Assembly (NCBI GenBank): GCA_030490835.1
Contig: CM059971.1
Coordinates: 39,418,012 to 39,482,011, forward strand
Source: Annona cherimola
Taxonomy: Eukaryota; Streptophyta; Magnoliopsida; Magnoliales; Annonaceae
Direction: 5' to 3'
Length of the DNA stretch: 64,000 bases
The notes beneath the pieces were generated by a model. That model made no database searches and was not told the DNA's origin. It saw only the letters and a list, made by a program, of their open reading frames with translations. Positions 40,110-52,662 of this stretch are shown here, piece by piece (within the stretch, counting starts at the first letter, position 1; each line of letters opens with the position of its first letter). A program made the translations under genes and the position numbers.

Positions 40110-41038
40110 AATGAATGATCTTAAATGCATTCGAATCGACTCAAATGAACTGAATTATTTAGAATGAACTTTGACTATCTAGAGTTGGCCACTAGTCAAT
40201 CAAATTGACAGGATTTGACTATAATGAGAGCGAGCAAACTTTAACGCATTCGAATACACTCAAAGCAACTGATTCAGATGGATGGAACTTCAATCAAATA
40301 GAACTGATTGTAATCCCTTGATTTCATTCACATTCAAAAGGGAACGAATGATCTTAAATGCATTCGAATTGACTCAAATGAACTGAATTTCATAGAATGA
40401 ACTTCGACTACCTAGAATGGACAACTACTCAATCTAATTACTTAATTTGACAATAATGAGAACGAGCAAACTTTAATGCATTCGAATAGACTCAAAGCAA
40501 CTGAATCGGATGGATGAAACTTGAATCAAATAGAATTGACTACAATCCCTTGATTTCATTCACATTCGAAAGGGAGCGAATATTGTTAAGAGCATTTGAA
40601 TCGACTCAAATGAACTGATTTAGATAGAATGAACTTCGACTACCAAGAATTGACTGCTACACAATCTAATTGACTGGATTTAACTCTAATGAGAGCGGGC
40701 AAACTTTAACGCATTCGAATACACTCAAAGAAATTGATTCGGATGATGGAACTTTAATCATGCAGAACTGATTATAAACCGTTCATTTCATTCACATTCG
40801 AAATTGAACGAATGGTCTTAAATGCATTCGAATCGACTCAAATGGATTGAATTGATGGAATGAACTTCGACTACGTGGAATTGACTACTACTCAATCTAA
40901 TTCACTTGATTTGAGTCTAAGGAGAACGATCAAACTTTAATACATTCGAATAAACTCAAAGAAACTGAATCGGATAGATGAAAGTTCCAAGAAATAGAAC
41001 TGATTATAATCCCTTGATTTCATTCACATTCGAAAGGG
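40110..41038 (+). repeat. Unit 36: four-mer A-B-C-D/F
   Basis: Monomer starts 40110, 40343, 40575, 40807; 929 bp. C has gatttaactct and ttcgaaattg. The last monomer has the D start gaatggtctt and is F from about 40845 to its end. Confidence 0.92.
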
Positions 41039-41968
41039 AATGAATGATCTTAAATGCATTCGAATCGACTCAAATGAACTGAATTATTTAGAATGAACTT
41101 TGACTATCTAGAGTTGGCCACTAGTCAATCAAATTGACAGGATTTGACTATAATGAGAGCGAGCAAACTTTAACGCATTCGAATACACACAAAGCAACTG
41201 ATTCAGATGGATGGAACTTCAATCAAATAGAACTGATTGTAATCCCTTGATTTCATTCACATTCAAAAGGGAACGAATGATCTTAAATGCATTCGAATTG
41301 ACTCAAATGAACTGAATTTCATAGAATGAACTTCGACTACCTAGAATGGACAACTACTCAATCTAATTACTTAATTTGACAATAATGAGAACGAGCAAAC
41401 TTTAATGCATTCGAATAGACTCAAAGCAACTGAATCGGATGGATGAAACTTGAATCAAATAGAATTGACTACAATCCCTTGATTTCATTCACATTCGAAA
41501 GGGAGCGAATATTGTTAAGAGCATTTGAATCGACTCAAATGAACTGATTTAGATAGAAGGAACTTCGACTACCTAGAATTGACTGCTACACAATCTGATT
41601 CATTGGATTTGACTCTAATGAGAGCGAGCAAACTTTAACGCATTCGAATACACTCAAAGCAATTGATTCGGATGGATCGAACTTCAATCATGTAGAACTG
41701 ATTATAAACCGTTCATTTCATTCACATTCGAAAGGGAACGAATGATCTTAAATGCATTCGAATCGACTCAAATGGATTGAATTGATGGAATGAACTTCGA
41801 CTACGTGGAATTGACTACTACTCAATCTAATTCACTTGATTTGAGTCTAAGGAGAACGATCAAACTTTAATACATTCGAATAAACTCAAAGAAACTGAAT
41901 CGGATAGATGAAAGTTCCAAGAAATAAAACTGATTATAATCCCTTGATTTCATTCACATTCGAAACGG
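41039..41968 (+). repeat. Unit 37: four-mer A-B-C/E-F
   Basis: Monomer starts 41039, 41272, 41504, 41737. Third copy of the unit 33 pattern, with cacacaaagc and the aataaaactg plus gaaacgg tail. Confidence 0.92.
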
Positions 41969-43362
41969 AATGAATGATCTTAAATGCATTCGAATCGACT
42001 CAAATGAACTGAATTATTTAGAATGAACTTTGACTATCTAGAGTTGGCCACTAGTCAATCAAATTGACAGGATTTGACTATAATGAGAGCGAGCAAACTT
42101 TAACGCATTCGAATACACTCAAAGCAACTGATTCAGATGGATGGAACTTCAATCAAATAGAACTGATTGTAATCCCTTGATTTCATTCACATTCAAAAGG
42201 GAACGAATGATCTTAAATGCATTCGAATTGACTCAAATGAACTGAATTTCATAGAATGAACTTCGACTACCTAGAATGGACAACTACTCAATCTAATTAC
42301 TTAATTTGACAATAATGAGAACGAGCAAACTTTAATGCATTCGAATAGACTCAAAGCAACTGAATCGGATGGATGAAACTTGAATCAAATAGAATTGACT
42401 ACAATCCCTTGATTTCATTCACATTCGAAAGGGAGCGAATATTGTTAAGAGCATTTGAATCGACTCAAATGAACTGATTTAGATAGAATGAACTTCGACT
42501 ACCAAGAATTGACTGCTACACAATCTAATTGACTGGATTTAACTCTAATGAGAGCGGACAAACTTTAACGCATTCGAATACACTCAAAGAAATTGATTCG
42601 GATGATGGAACTTTAATCATGCAGAACTGATTATAAACCGTTCATTTCATTCACATTCGAAATTGAACGAATGGTCTTAAATGCATTCGAATCGACTCAA
42701 ATGAATTGAATTAGATCGAATGAACTTCGACTACCTAGAATTGACTACTACTCAATCTAATTCACTTGATTTGAGTCTAAGGAGAACGATCAAACTTTAA
42801 TACATTCGAATAGACTCAAAGAAACTGAATCGGATAGAAGGAAGATCCAACAAATAGAACTGATTATAATCTCTTGATTTCATTCACATTCGAAAGGGAA
42901 CGAATGATCTTAAATGCATTCGAATCGACTAAAATGATCTGAATTTGATAGAATGAACTTCGACTACCTAGAATTGACTGCTACACAATCTAATTGACTG
43001 GATTTGACTCTAATGAGAGCGAGCAAACTTTAACGCATTCGAATACACTCAAGCAATTGATTCGGATGGATCGAACTTCAATCATGTGGAACTGATTATA
43101 AACCGTTCATTTCATTCACATTCGAAAGGGAACGAATGATCTTAAATGCATTCGAATCGACTCAAATGGATTGAATTGATGGAATGAACTTCGACTACGT
43201 GGAATTGACTACTACTCAATCTAATTCACTTGATTTGAGTCTAAGGAGAACGATCAAACTTTAATACATTCGAATAAACTCAAAGAAACTGAATCGGATA
43301 GATGAAAGTTCCAAGAAATAGAACTGATTATAATCCCTTGATTTCATTCACATTCGAAAGGG
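41969..43362 (+). repeat. Unit 38: six-mer A-B-C-D-E-F
   Basis: Monomer starts 41969, 42202, 42434, 42666, 42899, 43131; 1394 bp. It shares gatttaactct, ttcgaaattg, ataatctcttg and the one-base loss in E (near 43051) with unit 28. C has gagcggacaaac. Confidence 0.92.
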
Positions 43363-44292
43363 AATGAATGATCTTAAATGCATTCGAATCGACTCAAATG
43401 AACTGAATTATTTAGAATGAACTTTGACTATCTAGAGTTGGCCACTAGTCAATCAAATTGACAGGATTTGACTATAATGAGAGCGAGCAAACTTTAACGC
43501 ATTCGAATACACTCAAAGCAACTGATTCAGATGGATGGAACTTCAATCAAATAGAACTGATTGTAATCCCTTGATTTCATGCACATTCAAAAGGGAACGA
43601 ATGATCTTAAATGCATTCGAATTGACTCAAATGAACTGAATTTCATAGAATGAACTTCGACTACCTAGAATGGACAACTACTCAATCTAATTACTTAATT
43701 TGACAATAATGAGAACGAGCAAACTTTAATGCATTCGAATAGACTCAAAGCAACTGAATCGGATGGATGAAACTTGAATCAAATAGAATTGACTACAATC
43801 CCTTGATTTCATTCACATTCGAAAGGGAGCGAATATTGTTAAGAGCATTTGAATCGACTCAAATGAACTGATTTAGATAGAAGGAACTTCGACTACCTAG
43901 AATTGACTGCTACACAATCTGATTCATTGGATTTGACTCTAATGAGAGCGAGCAAACTTTAACGCATTCGAATACACTCAAAGCAATTGATTCGGATGGA
44001 TCGAACTTCAATCATGGAGAACTGATTATAAACCGTTCATTTCATTCACATTCGAAAGGGAACGAATGATCTTAAATGCATTCGAATCGACTCAAATGGA
44101 TTGAATTGATGGAATGAACTTCGACTACGTGGAATTGACTACTACTCAATCTAATTCACTTGATTTGAGTCTAAGGAGAACGATCAAACTTTAATACATT
44201 CGAATAAAATCAAAGAAACTGAATCGGATAGATGAAAGTTCCAAGAAATAGAACTGATTATAATCCCTTGATTTCATTCACATTCGAAACGG
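43363..44292 (+). repeat. Unit 39: four-mer A-B-C/E-F
   Basis: Monomer starts 43363, 43596, 43828, 44061. A ends tcatgcacattc as in unit 29. The hybrid has catggagaac, and F has aataaaatc and gaaacgg. Confidence 0.92.
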
Positions 44293-45222
44293 AATGAATG
44301 ATCTTAAATGCATTCGAATCGACTCAAATGAACTGAATTATTTAGAATGAACTTTGACTATCTAGAGTTGGCCACTAGTCAATCAAATTGACAGGATTTG
44401 ACTATAATGAGAGCGAGCAAACTTTAACGCATTCGAATACACACAAAGCAACTGATTCAGATGGATGGAACTTCAATCAAATAGAACTGATTGTAATCCC
44501 TTGATTTCATTCACATTCAAAAGGGAACGAATGATCTTAAATGCATTCGAATTGACTCAAATGAACTGAATTTCATAGAATGAACTTCGACTACCTAGAA
44601 TGGACAACTACTCAATCTAATTACTTAATTTGACAATAATGAGAACGAGCAAACTTTAATGCATTCGAATAGACTCAAAGCAACTGAATCGGATGGATGA
44701 AACTTGAATCAAATAGAATTGACTACAATCCCTTGATTTCATTCACATTCGAAAGGGAGCGAATATTGTTAAGAGCATTTGAATCGACTCAAATGAACTG
44801 ATTTAGATAGAAGGAACTTCGACTACCTAGAATTGACTGCTACACAATCTGATTCATTGGATTTGACTCTAATGAGAGCGAGCAAACTTTAACGCATTCG
44901 AATACAGTCAAAGCAATTGATTCGGATGATGGAACTTTAATCATGCAGAACTGATTATAAACCGTTCATTTCATTCACATTCGAAATTGAACGAATGGTC
45001 TTAAATGCATTCGAATCGACTCAAATGAATTGAATTAGATCGAATGAACTTCGACTACCTAGAATTGACTACTACTCAATCTAATTCACTTGATTTGAGT
45101 CTAAGGAGAACGATCAAACTTTAATACATTCGAATAGACTCAAAGAAACTGAATCGGATAGAAGGAAGATCCAACAAATAGAACTGATTATAATCTCTTG
45201 ATTTCATTCACATTCGAAAGGG
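44293..45222 (+). repeat. Unit 40: four-mer A-B-C/E/C-D
   Basis: Monomer starts 44293, 44526, 44758, 44990. The third monomer is the C/E form until about 44927 and then C again (gatgatggaactttaatc, catgcag, ttcgaaattg), with tacagtcaaag unique to it. D ends ataatctcttg and is followed by an E/A hybrid, so this unit has no F. Confidence 0.9.
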
Positions 45223-46617
45223 AACGAATGATCTTAAATGCATTCGAATCAACTAAAATGATCTGAATTTGATAGAATGAACTTTGACTACCTAGAATTG
45301 ACTGCTACACAATCAAATTGACAGGATTTGACTATAATGAGAGCGAGCAAACTTTAACGCATTCGAATACACTCAAAGCAACTGATTCAGATGGATGGAA
45401 CTTCAATCAAATAGAACTGATTGTAATCCCTTGATTTCATTCACATTCAAAAGGGAACGAATGATCTTAAATGCATTCGAATTGACTCAAATGAACTGAA
45501 TTTCATAGAATGAACTTCGACTACCTAGAATGGACAACTACTCAATCTAATTACTTAATTTGACAATAATGAGAACGAGCAAACTTTAATGCATTCGAAT
45601 AGACTCAAAGCAACTGAATCGGATGGATGAAACTTGAATCAAATAGAATTGACTACAATCCCTTGATTTCATTCACATTCGAAAGGGAGCGAATATTGTT
45701 AAGAGCATTTGAATCGACTCAAATGAACTGATTTAGATAGAATGAACTTCGACTACCAAGAATTGACTGCTACACAATCTAATTGACTGGATTTGACTCT
45801 AATGAGAGCGGGCAAACTTTAACGCATTCGAATACACTCAAAGAAATTGATTCGGATGATGGAACTTCAATCATGCAGAACTGATTATAAACCGTTCATT
45901 TCATTCACATTCGAAAGGGAACGAATGGTCTTAAATGCATTCGAATCGACTCAAATGAATTGAATTAGATCGAATGAACTTCGACTACCTAGAATTGACT
46001 ACTACTCAATCTAATTCACTTGATTTGAGTCTAAGGAGAACGATCAAACTTTAATACATTCGAATAGACCCAAAGAAACTGAATCGGATAGAAGGAAGAT
46101 CCAACAAATAAAACTGATTATAATCCCTTGATTTCATTCACATTCGAAAGGGAACGAATGATCTTAAATGCATTCGAATCGACTAAAATGATCTGAATTT
46201 GATAGAATGAACTTCGACTACCTAGAATTGACTGCTACACAATCTAATTGACTGGATTTGACTCTAATGAGAGCGAGCAAACTTTAACGCATTCGAATAC
46301 ACTCAAAGCAATTGATTCGGATGGATCGAACTTCAATCATGTGGAACTGATTATAAACCGTTCATTTCATTCACATTCGAAAGGGAACGAATGATCTTAA
46401 ATGCATTCGAATCGACTCAAATGGATTGAATTGATGGAATGAACTTCGACTACGTGGAATTGACTACTACTCAATCTAATTCACTTGATTTGAGTCTAAG
46501 GAGAACGATCAAACTTTAATACATTCGAATAAACTCAAAGAAACTGAATCGGATAGATGAAAGTTCCAAGAAATAGAACTGATTATAATCCCTTGATTTC
46601 ATTCACATTCGAAAGGG
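45223..46617 (+). repeat. Unit 41: six-mer E/A-B-C-D-E-F
   Basis: Monomer starts 45223, 45456, 45688, 45920, 46153, 46386; 1395 bp. The first monomer starts as E (actaaaatgatctg, with gaatcaac) and becomes A near 45311 (caatcaaattgacagg). D carries aatagaccc, otherwise seen only in the patched D at 38483. Confidence 0.91.
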
Positions 46618-48012
46618 AATGAATGATCTTAAATGCATTCGAATCGACTCAAATGAACTGAATTATTTAGAATGAACTTTGACTATCTAGAGTTGGCCAC
46701 TAGTCAATCAAATTGACAGGATTTGACTATAATGAGAGCGAGCAAACTTTAACGCATTCGAATACACACAAAGCAACTGATTCAGATGGATGGAACTTCA
46801 ATCAAATAGAACTGATTGTAATCCCTTGATTTCATTCACATTCAAAAGGGAACGAATGATCTTAAATGCATTCGAATTGACTCAAATGAACTGAATTTCA
46901 TAGAATGAACTTCGACTACCTAGAATGGACAACTACTCAATCTAATTACTTAATTTGACAATAATGAGAACGAGCAAACTTTAATGCATTCGAATAGACT
47001 CAAAGCAACTGAATCGGATGGATGAAACTTGAATCAAATAGAATTAACTACAATCCCTTGATTTCATTCACATTCGAAAGGGAGCGAATATTGTTAAGAG
47101 CATTTGAATCGACTCAAATGAACTGATTTAGATAGAATGAACTTCGACTACCAAGAATTGACTGCTACACAATCTAATTGACTGGATTTGACTCTAATGA
47201 GAGCGGGCAAACTTTAACGCATTCGAATACACTCAAAGAAATTGATTCGGATGATGGAACTTCAATCATGCAGAACTGATTATAAACCGTTCATTTCATT
47301 CACATTCGAAAGGGAACGAATGGTCTTAAATGCATTCGAATCGACTCAAATGAATTGAATTAGATCGAATGAACTTCGACTACCTAGAATTGACTACTAC
47401 TCAATCTAATTCACTTGATTTGAGTCTAAGGAGAACGATCAAACTTTAATACATTCGAATAGACTCAAAGAAACTGAATCGGATAGAAGGAAGATCCAAC
47501 AAATAAAACTGATTATAATCCCTTGATTTCATTCACATTCGAAAGGGAACGAATGATCTTAAATGCATTCGAATCGACTAAAATGATCTGAATTTGATAG
47601 AATGAACTTCGACTACCTAGAATTGACTGCTACACAATCTAATTGACTGGATTTGACTCTAATGAGAGCGAGCAAACTTTAACGCATTCGAATACACTCA
47701 AAGCAATTGATTCGGATGGATCGAACTTCAATCATGTGGAACTGATTATAAACCGTTCATTTCATTCACATTCGAAAGGGAACGAATGATCTTAAATGCA
47801 TTCGAATCGACTCAAATGGATTAAATTGATGGAATGAACTTCGACTACGTGGAATTGACTACTACTCAATCTAATTCACTTGATTTGAGTCTAAGGAGAA
47901 CGATCAAACTTTAATACATTCGAATAAACTCAAAGAAACTGAATCGGATAGATGAAAGTTCCAAGAAATAGAACTGATTATAATCCCTTGATTTCATTCA
48001 CATTCGAAAGGG
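46618..48012 (+). repeat. Unit 42: six-mer A-B-C-D-E-F
   Basis: Monomer starts 46618, 46851, 47083, 47315, 47548, 47781; 1395 bp. A has cacacaaagc, B has gaattaactac, F has gattaaattg. It opens the region built of 3720-bp blocks. Confidence 0.93.
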
Positions 48013-48942
48013 AATGAATGATCTTAAATGCATTCGAATCGACTCAAATGAACTGAATTATTTAGAATGAACTTTGACTATCTATAGTTGGCCACTAGTC
48101 AATCAAATTGACAGGATTTGACTATAATGAGAGCGAGAAAACTTTAACGCATTCGAATACACTCAAAGCAACTGATTCAGATGGATGGAACTTCAATCAA
48201 ATAGAACTGATTGTAATCCCTTGATTTCATTCACATTCAAAAGGGAACGAATGATCTTAAATGCATTCGAATTGACTCAAATGAACTGAATTTCATAGAA
48301 TGAACTTCGACTACCTATAATGGACAACTACTCAATCTAATTACTTAATTTGACAATAATGAGAACGAGCAAATTTTAATGCATTCGAATAGACTCAAAG
48401 CAACTGAATCGGATGAATGAAACTTGAATCAAATAGAATTGATTACAATCCCTTGATTTCATTCACATTCGAAAGGGAGCGAATATTGTTAAGAGCATTT
48501 GAATTGACTCAAATGAACTGATTTAGATAGAAGGAACTTCGACTACCTAGAATTGACTGCTACACAATCTGATTCATTGGATTTGACTCTAATGAGAGCG
48601 AGCAAACTTTAACGCATTCGAATACACTCAAAGCAATTGATTCGGATGGATCGAACTTCAATCATGTAGAACTGATTATAAACCGTTCATTTCATTCACA
48701 TTCGAAAGGGAACGAATGATCTTAAATGCATTCGAATCGACTCAAATGGATTGAATTGATGGAATGAACTTCGACTACGTGGAATTGACTACTACTCAAT
48801 CTAATTCACTTGATTTGAGTCTAAGGAGAACGATCAAACTTTAATACATTCGAATAAACTCAAAGAAACTGAATCGGATAGATGAAAGTTCCAAGAAATA
48901 GAACTGATTATAATCCCTTGATTTCATTCACATTCGAAAGGG
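48013..48942 (+). repeat. Unit 43: four-mer A-B-C/E-F
   Basis: Monomer starts 48013, 48246, 48478, 48711. A has ctatagttgg and gagaaaac; B has ctataatgg, gcaaattttaatg and ggatgaatg; the hybrid has gaattgactc. Units 46, 51 and 53 share most of these. Confidence 0.93.
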
Positions 48943-49175
48943 AATGAATGATCTTAAATGCATTCGAATCGACTCAAATGAACTGAATTATTTAGAATGA
49001 ACTTTGACTATCTAGAGTTGGCCACTAGTCAATCAAATTGACAGGATTTGACTATAATGAGAGCGAGCAAACTTTAACGCATTCGAATACACTCAAAGCA
49101 ACTGATTCAGATGGATGGAACTTCAATCAAATAGAACTGATTGTAATCCCTTGATTTCATTCACATTCAAAAGGG
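48943..49175 (+). repeat. Monomer type A (reference copy)
   Basis: 233 bp. Diagnostic bases: start AATGAATG rather than AACGAATG, TTATTTAGAATG, then ctttgactatctagagttgg, gccactagtcaatc, acaggatttgactataatg, and an end reading attcaaaaggg instead of attcgaaaggg. The second half has cactcaaagcaactgattc, which groups it with C and E (odd class). Several diagnostic bases are CpG decay products relative to the other types. It follows F and precedes B in almost every unit. Confidence 0.93.
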
Positions 49176-49407
49176 AACGAATGATCTTAAATGCATTCGA
49201 ATTGACTCAAATGAACTGAATTTCATAGAATGAACTTCGACTACCTAGAATGGACAACTACTCAATCTAATTACTTAATTTGACAATAATGAGAACGAGC
49301 AAACTTTAATGCATTCGAATAGACTCAAAGCAACTGAATCGGATGGATGAAACTTGAATCAAATAGAATTGACTACAATCCCTTGATTTCATTCACATTC
49401 GAAAGGG
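49176..49407 (+). repeat. Monomer type B (reference copy)
   Basis: 232 bp. Diagnostic bases: gaattgactc (others gaatcgactc), tttcatagaatg, gaatggacaac, acttaatttgacaataatg, gagaacgagc, aatgcattcgaatagactc, gatgaaacttgaatc, gaattgactac. The second half groups with D and F (even class). A rarer form has gaattgattac; another has gaattgagtac, and three of the four copies of that form are second halves joined to a following E. B is the most uniformly retained type, present in every four-mer except the A/C-D/B units. Confidence 0.93.
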
Positions 49408-49639
49408 AGCGAATATTGTTAAGAGCATTTGAATCGACTCAAATGAACTGATTTAGATAGAATGAACTTCGACTACCAAGAATTGACTGCTACACAATCT
49501 GATTCATTGGATTTGACTCTAATGAGAGCGGGCAAACTTTAACGCATTCGAATACACTCAAAGAAATTGATTCGGATGATGGAACTTCAATCATGCAGAA
49601 CTGATTATAAACCGTTCATTTCATTCACATTCGAAAGGG
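49408..49639 (+). repeat. Monomer type C (reference copy)
   Basis: 232 bp. Diagnostic bases: start agcgaatattgttaagag, gcatttgaatcg (CpG lost in the core), aactgatttagatag, ctaccaagaattg, gagcgggcaaac, caaagaaattgattc, gatgatggaac, catgcagaactg, ataaaccgttc. Odd class. One base shorter than E because gatgatggaac replaces gatggatcgaac. A C start fused to an E end makes the hybrid that defines the common four-mer. Confidence 0.93.
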
Positions 49640-49872
49640 AACGAATGGTCTTAAATGCATTCGAATCGACTCAAATGAATTGAATTAGATCGAATGAACT
49701 TCGACTACCTAGAATTGACTACTACTTAATCTAATTCACTTGATTTGAGTCTAAGGAGAACGATCAAACTTTAATACATTCGAATAGACTCAAAGAAACT
49801 GAATCGGATAGAAGGAAGATCCAACAAATAAAACTGATTATAATCCCTTGATTTCATTCACATTCGAAAGGG
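49640..49872 (+). repeat. Monomer type D (reference copy)
   Basis: 233 bp. Diagnostic bases: gaatggtctt (others gaatgatctt), caaatgaattgaattagatcg, ctacctagaattg, aggagaacgatcaaac, aatacattcgaatagactc, gatagaaggaagatccaac. Even class. This copy carries the cttaatc variant where most D copies have ctcaatc. A linked haplotype, with the preceding C ending ttcgaaattg, occurs at 2690, 27790, 31510, 38483, 40807, 42666 and 44990. D is absent from the common four-mer. Confidence 0.92.
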
Positions 49873-50105
49873 AACGAATGATCTTAAATGCATTCGAATC
49901 GACTAAAATGATCTGAATTTGATAGAATGAACTTCGACTACCTAGAATTGACTGCTACACAATCTAATTGACTGGATTTGACTCTAATGAGAGCGAGCAA
50001 ACTTTAACGCATTCGAATACACTCAAAGCAATTGATTCGGATGGATCGAACTTCAATCATGTGGAACTGATTATAAACCGTTCATTTCATTCACATTCGA
50101 AAGGG
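49873..50105 (+). repeat. Monomer type E (reference copy)
   Basis: 233 bp. Diagnostic bases: gactaaaatgatctg, atttgatagaatg, ctacctagaattgactgc, caatctaattgactgg, gagcgagcaaac, caaagcaattgattcgg, gatggatcgaac, catgtggaactg, ataaaccgttc. Odd class. Early copies at 598 and 2922 have caatctatttgac instead; copies at 4317 and 5712 have ctgattcattgg as in C. Confidence 0.92.
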
Positions 50106-50337
50106 AACGAATGATCTTAAATGCATTCGAATCGACTCAAATGGATTGAATTGATGGAATGAACTTCGACTACGTGGAATTGACTACTACTCAATCTAAT
50201 TCACTTGATTTGAGTCTAAGGAGAACGATCAAACTTTAATACATTCGAATAAACTCAAAGAAACTGAATCGGATAGATGAAAGTTCCAAGAAATAGAACT
50301 GATTATAATCCCTTGATTTCATTCACATTCGAAAGGG
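50106..50337 (+). repeat. Monomer type F (reference copy)
   Basis: 232 bp. Diagnostic bases: caaatggattgaattgatgg, ctacgtggaattg, gagtctaaggagaacgatc, aatacattcgaataaactc, gatagatgaaagttcc, aagaaatag. Even class, very close to D in its middle part, which is where D/F exchanges occur. F ends nearly every unit. Local variants include gattaaattg (47781, 51501, 58011, 60336), aactcagagaaac (8733, 11523, 16167, 19421) and a tail aataaaactg followed by gaaacgg. Confidence 0.92.
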
Positions 50338-51732
50338 AATGAATGATCTTAAATGCATTCGAATCGACTCAAATGAACTGAATTATTTAGAATGAACTTT
50401 GACTATCTAGAGTTGGCCACTAGTCAATCAAATTGACAGGATTTGACTATAATGAGAGCGAGAAAACTTTAACGCATTCGAATACACTCAAAGCAACTGA
50501 TTCAGATGGATGGAACTTCAATCAAATAGAACTGATTGTAATCCCTTGATTTCATTCACATTCAAAAGGGAACGAATGATCTTAAATGCATTCGAATTGA
50601 CTCAAATGAACTGAATTTCATAGAATGAACTTCGACTACCTATAATGGACAACTACTCAATCTAATTACTTAATTTGACAATAATGAGAACGAGCAAACT
50701 TTAATGCATTCGAATAGACTCAAAGCAACTGAATCGGATGGATGAAACTTGAATCAAATAGAATTGATTACAATCCCTTGATTTCATTCACATTCGAAAG
50801 GGAGCGAATATTGTTAAGAGCATTTGAATCGACTCAAATGAACTGATTTAGATAGAATGAACTTCGACTACCAAGAATTGACTGCTACACAATCTGATTC
50901 ATTGGATTTGACTCTAATGAGAGCGGGCAAACTTTAACGCATTCGAATACACTCAAAGAAATTGATTCGGATGATGGAACTTCAATCATGCAGAACTGAT
51001 TATAAACCGTTTATTTCATTCACATTCGAAAGGGAACGAATGGTCTTAAATGCATTCGAATCGACTCAAATGAATTGAATTAGATCGAATGAACTTCGAC
51101 TACCTAGAATTGACTACTACTCAATCTAATTCACTTGATTTGAGTCTAAGGAGAACGATCAAACTTTAATACATTCGAATAGACTCAAAGAAACTGAATC
51201 GGATAGAAGGAAGATCCAACAAATAAAACTGATTATAATCCCTTGATTTCATTCACATTCGAAAGGGAACGAATGATCTTAAATGCATTCGAATCGACTA
51301 AAATGATCTGAATTTGATAGAATGAACTTCGACTACCTAGAATTGACTGCTACACAATCTAATTGACTGGATTTGACTCTAATGAGAGCGAGCAAACTTT
51401 AACGCATTCGAATACACTCAAAGCAATTGATTCGGATGGATCGAACTTCAATCATGTGGAACTGATTATAAACCGTTCATTTCATTCACATTCGAAAGGG
51501 AACGAATGATCTTAAATGCATTCGAATCGACTCAAATGGATTAAATTGATGGAATGAACTTCGACTACGTGGAATTGACTACTACTCAATCTAATTCACT
51601 TGATTTGAGTCTAAGGAGAACGATCAAACTTTAATACATTCGAATAAACTCAAAGAAACTGAATCGGATAGATGAAAGTTCCAAGAAATAGAACTGATTA
51701 TAATCCCTTGATTTCATTCACATTCGAAAGGG
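50338..51732 (+). repeat. Unit 45: six-mer A-B-C-D-E-F
   Basis: Monomer starts 50338, 50571, 50803, 51035, 51268, 51501; 1395 bp. A has gagaaaac, B has ctataatgg and gaattgattac, C has ccgtttatttc, F has gattaaattg. Unit 50 matches all of these. Confidence 0.93.
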
Positions 51733-52662
51733 AATGAATGATCTTAAATGCATTCGAATCGACTCAAATGAACTGAATTATTTAGAATGAACTTTGACTA
51801 TCTAGAGTTGGCCACTAGTCAATCAAATTGACAGGATTTGACTATAATGAGAGCGAGAAAACTTTAACGCATTCGAATACACTCAAAGCAACTGATTCAG
51901 ATGGATGGAACTTCAATCAAATAGAACTGATTGTAATCCCTTGATTTCATTCACATTCAAAAGGGAACGAATGATCTTAAATGCATTCGAATTGACTCAA
52001 ATGAACTGAATTTCATAGAATGAACTTCGACTACCTATAATGGACAACTACTCAATCTAATTACTTAATTTGACAATAATGAGAACGAGCAAATTTTAAT
52101 GCATTCGAATAGACTCAAAGCAACTGAATCGGATGGATGAAACTTGAATCAAATAGAATTGATTACAATCCCTTGATTTCATTCACATTCGAAAGGGAGC
52201 GAATATTGTTAAGAGCATTTGAATTGACTCAAATGAACTGATTTAGATAGAAGGAACTTCGACTACCTAGAATTGACTGCTACACAATCTGATTCATTGG
52301 ATTTGACTCTAATGAGAGCGAGCAAACTTTAACGCATTCGAATACACTCAAAGCAATTGATTCGGATGGATCGAACTTCAATCATGTAGAACTGATTATA
52401 AACCGTTCATTTCATTCACATTCGAAAGGGAACGAATGATCTTAAATGCATTCGAATCGACTCAAATGGATTGAATTGATGGAATGAACTTCGACTACGT
52501 GGAATTGACTACTACTCAATCTAATTCACTTGATTTGAGTCTAAGGAGAACGATCAAACTTTAATACATTCGAATAAACTCAAAGAAACTGAATCGGATA
52601 GATGAAAGTTCCAAGAAATAGAACTGATTATAATCCCTTGATTTCATTCACATTCGAAAGGG
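51733..52662 (+). repeat. Unit 46: four-mer A-B-C/E-F
   Basis: Monomer starts 51733, 51966, 52198, 52431. It carries gagaaaac, ctataatgg, gcaaattttaatg and gaattgactc in the hybrid. Confidence 0.93.

Larger units (their letters stand above)
48943..50337 (+). repeat. Unit 44: six-mer A-B-C-D-E-F (reference unit)
   Basis: Monomer starts 48943, 49176, 49408, 49640, 49873, 50106; 1395 bp. Close to consensus at every diagnostic site except cttaatc in D. Confidence 0.94.
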
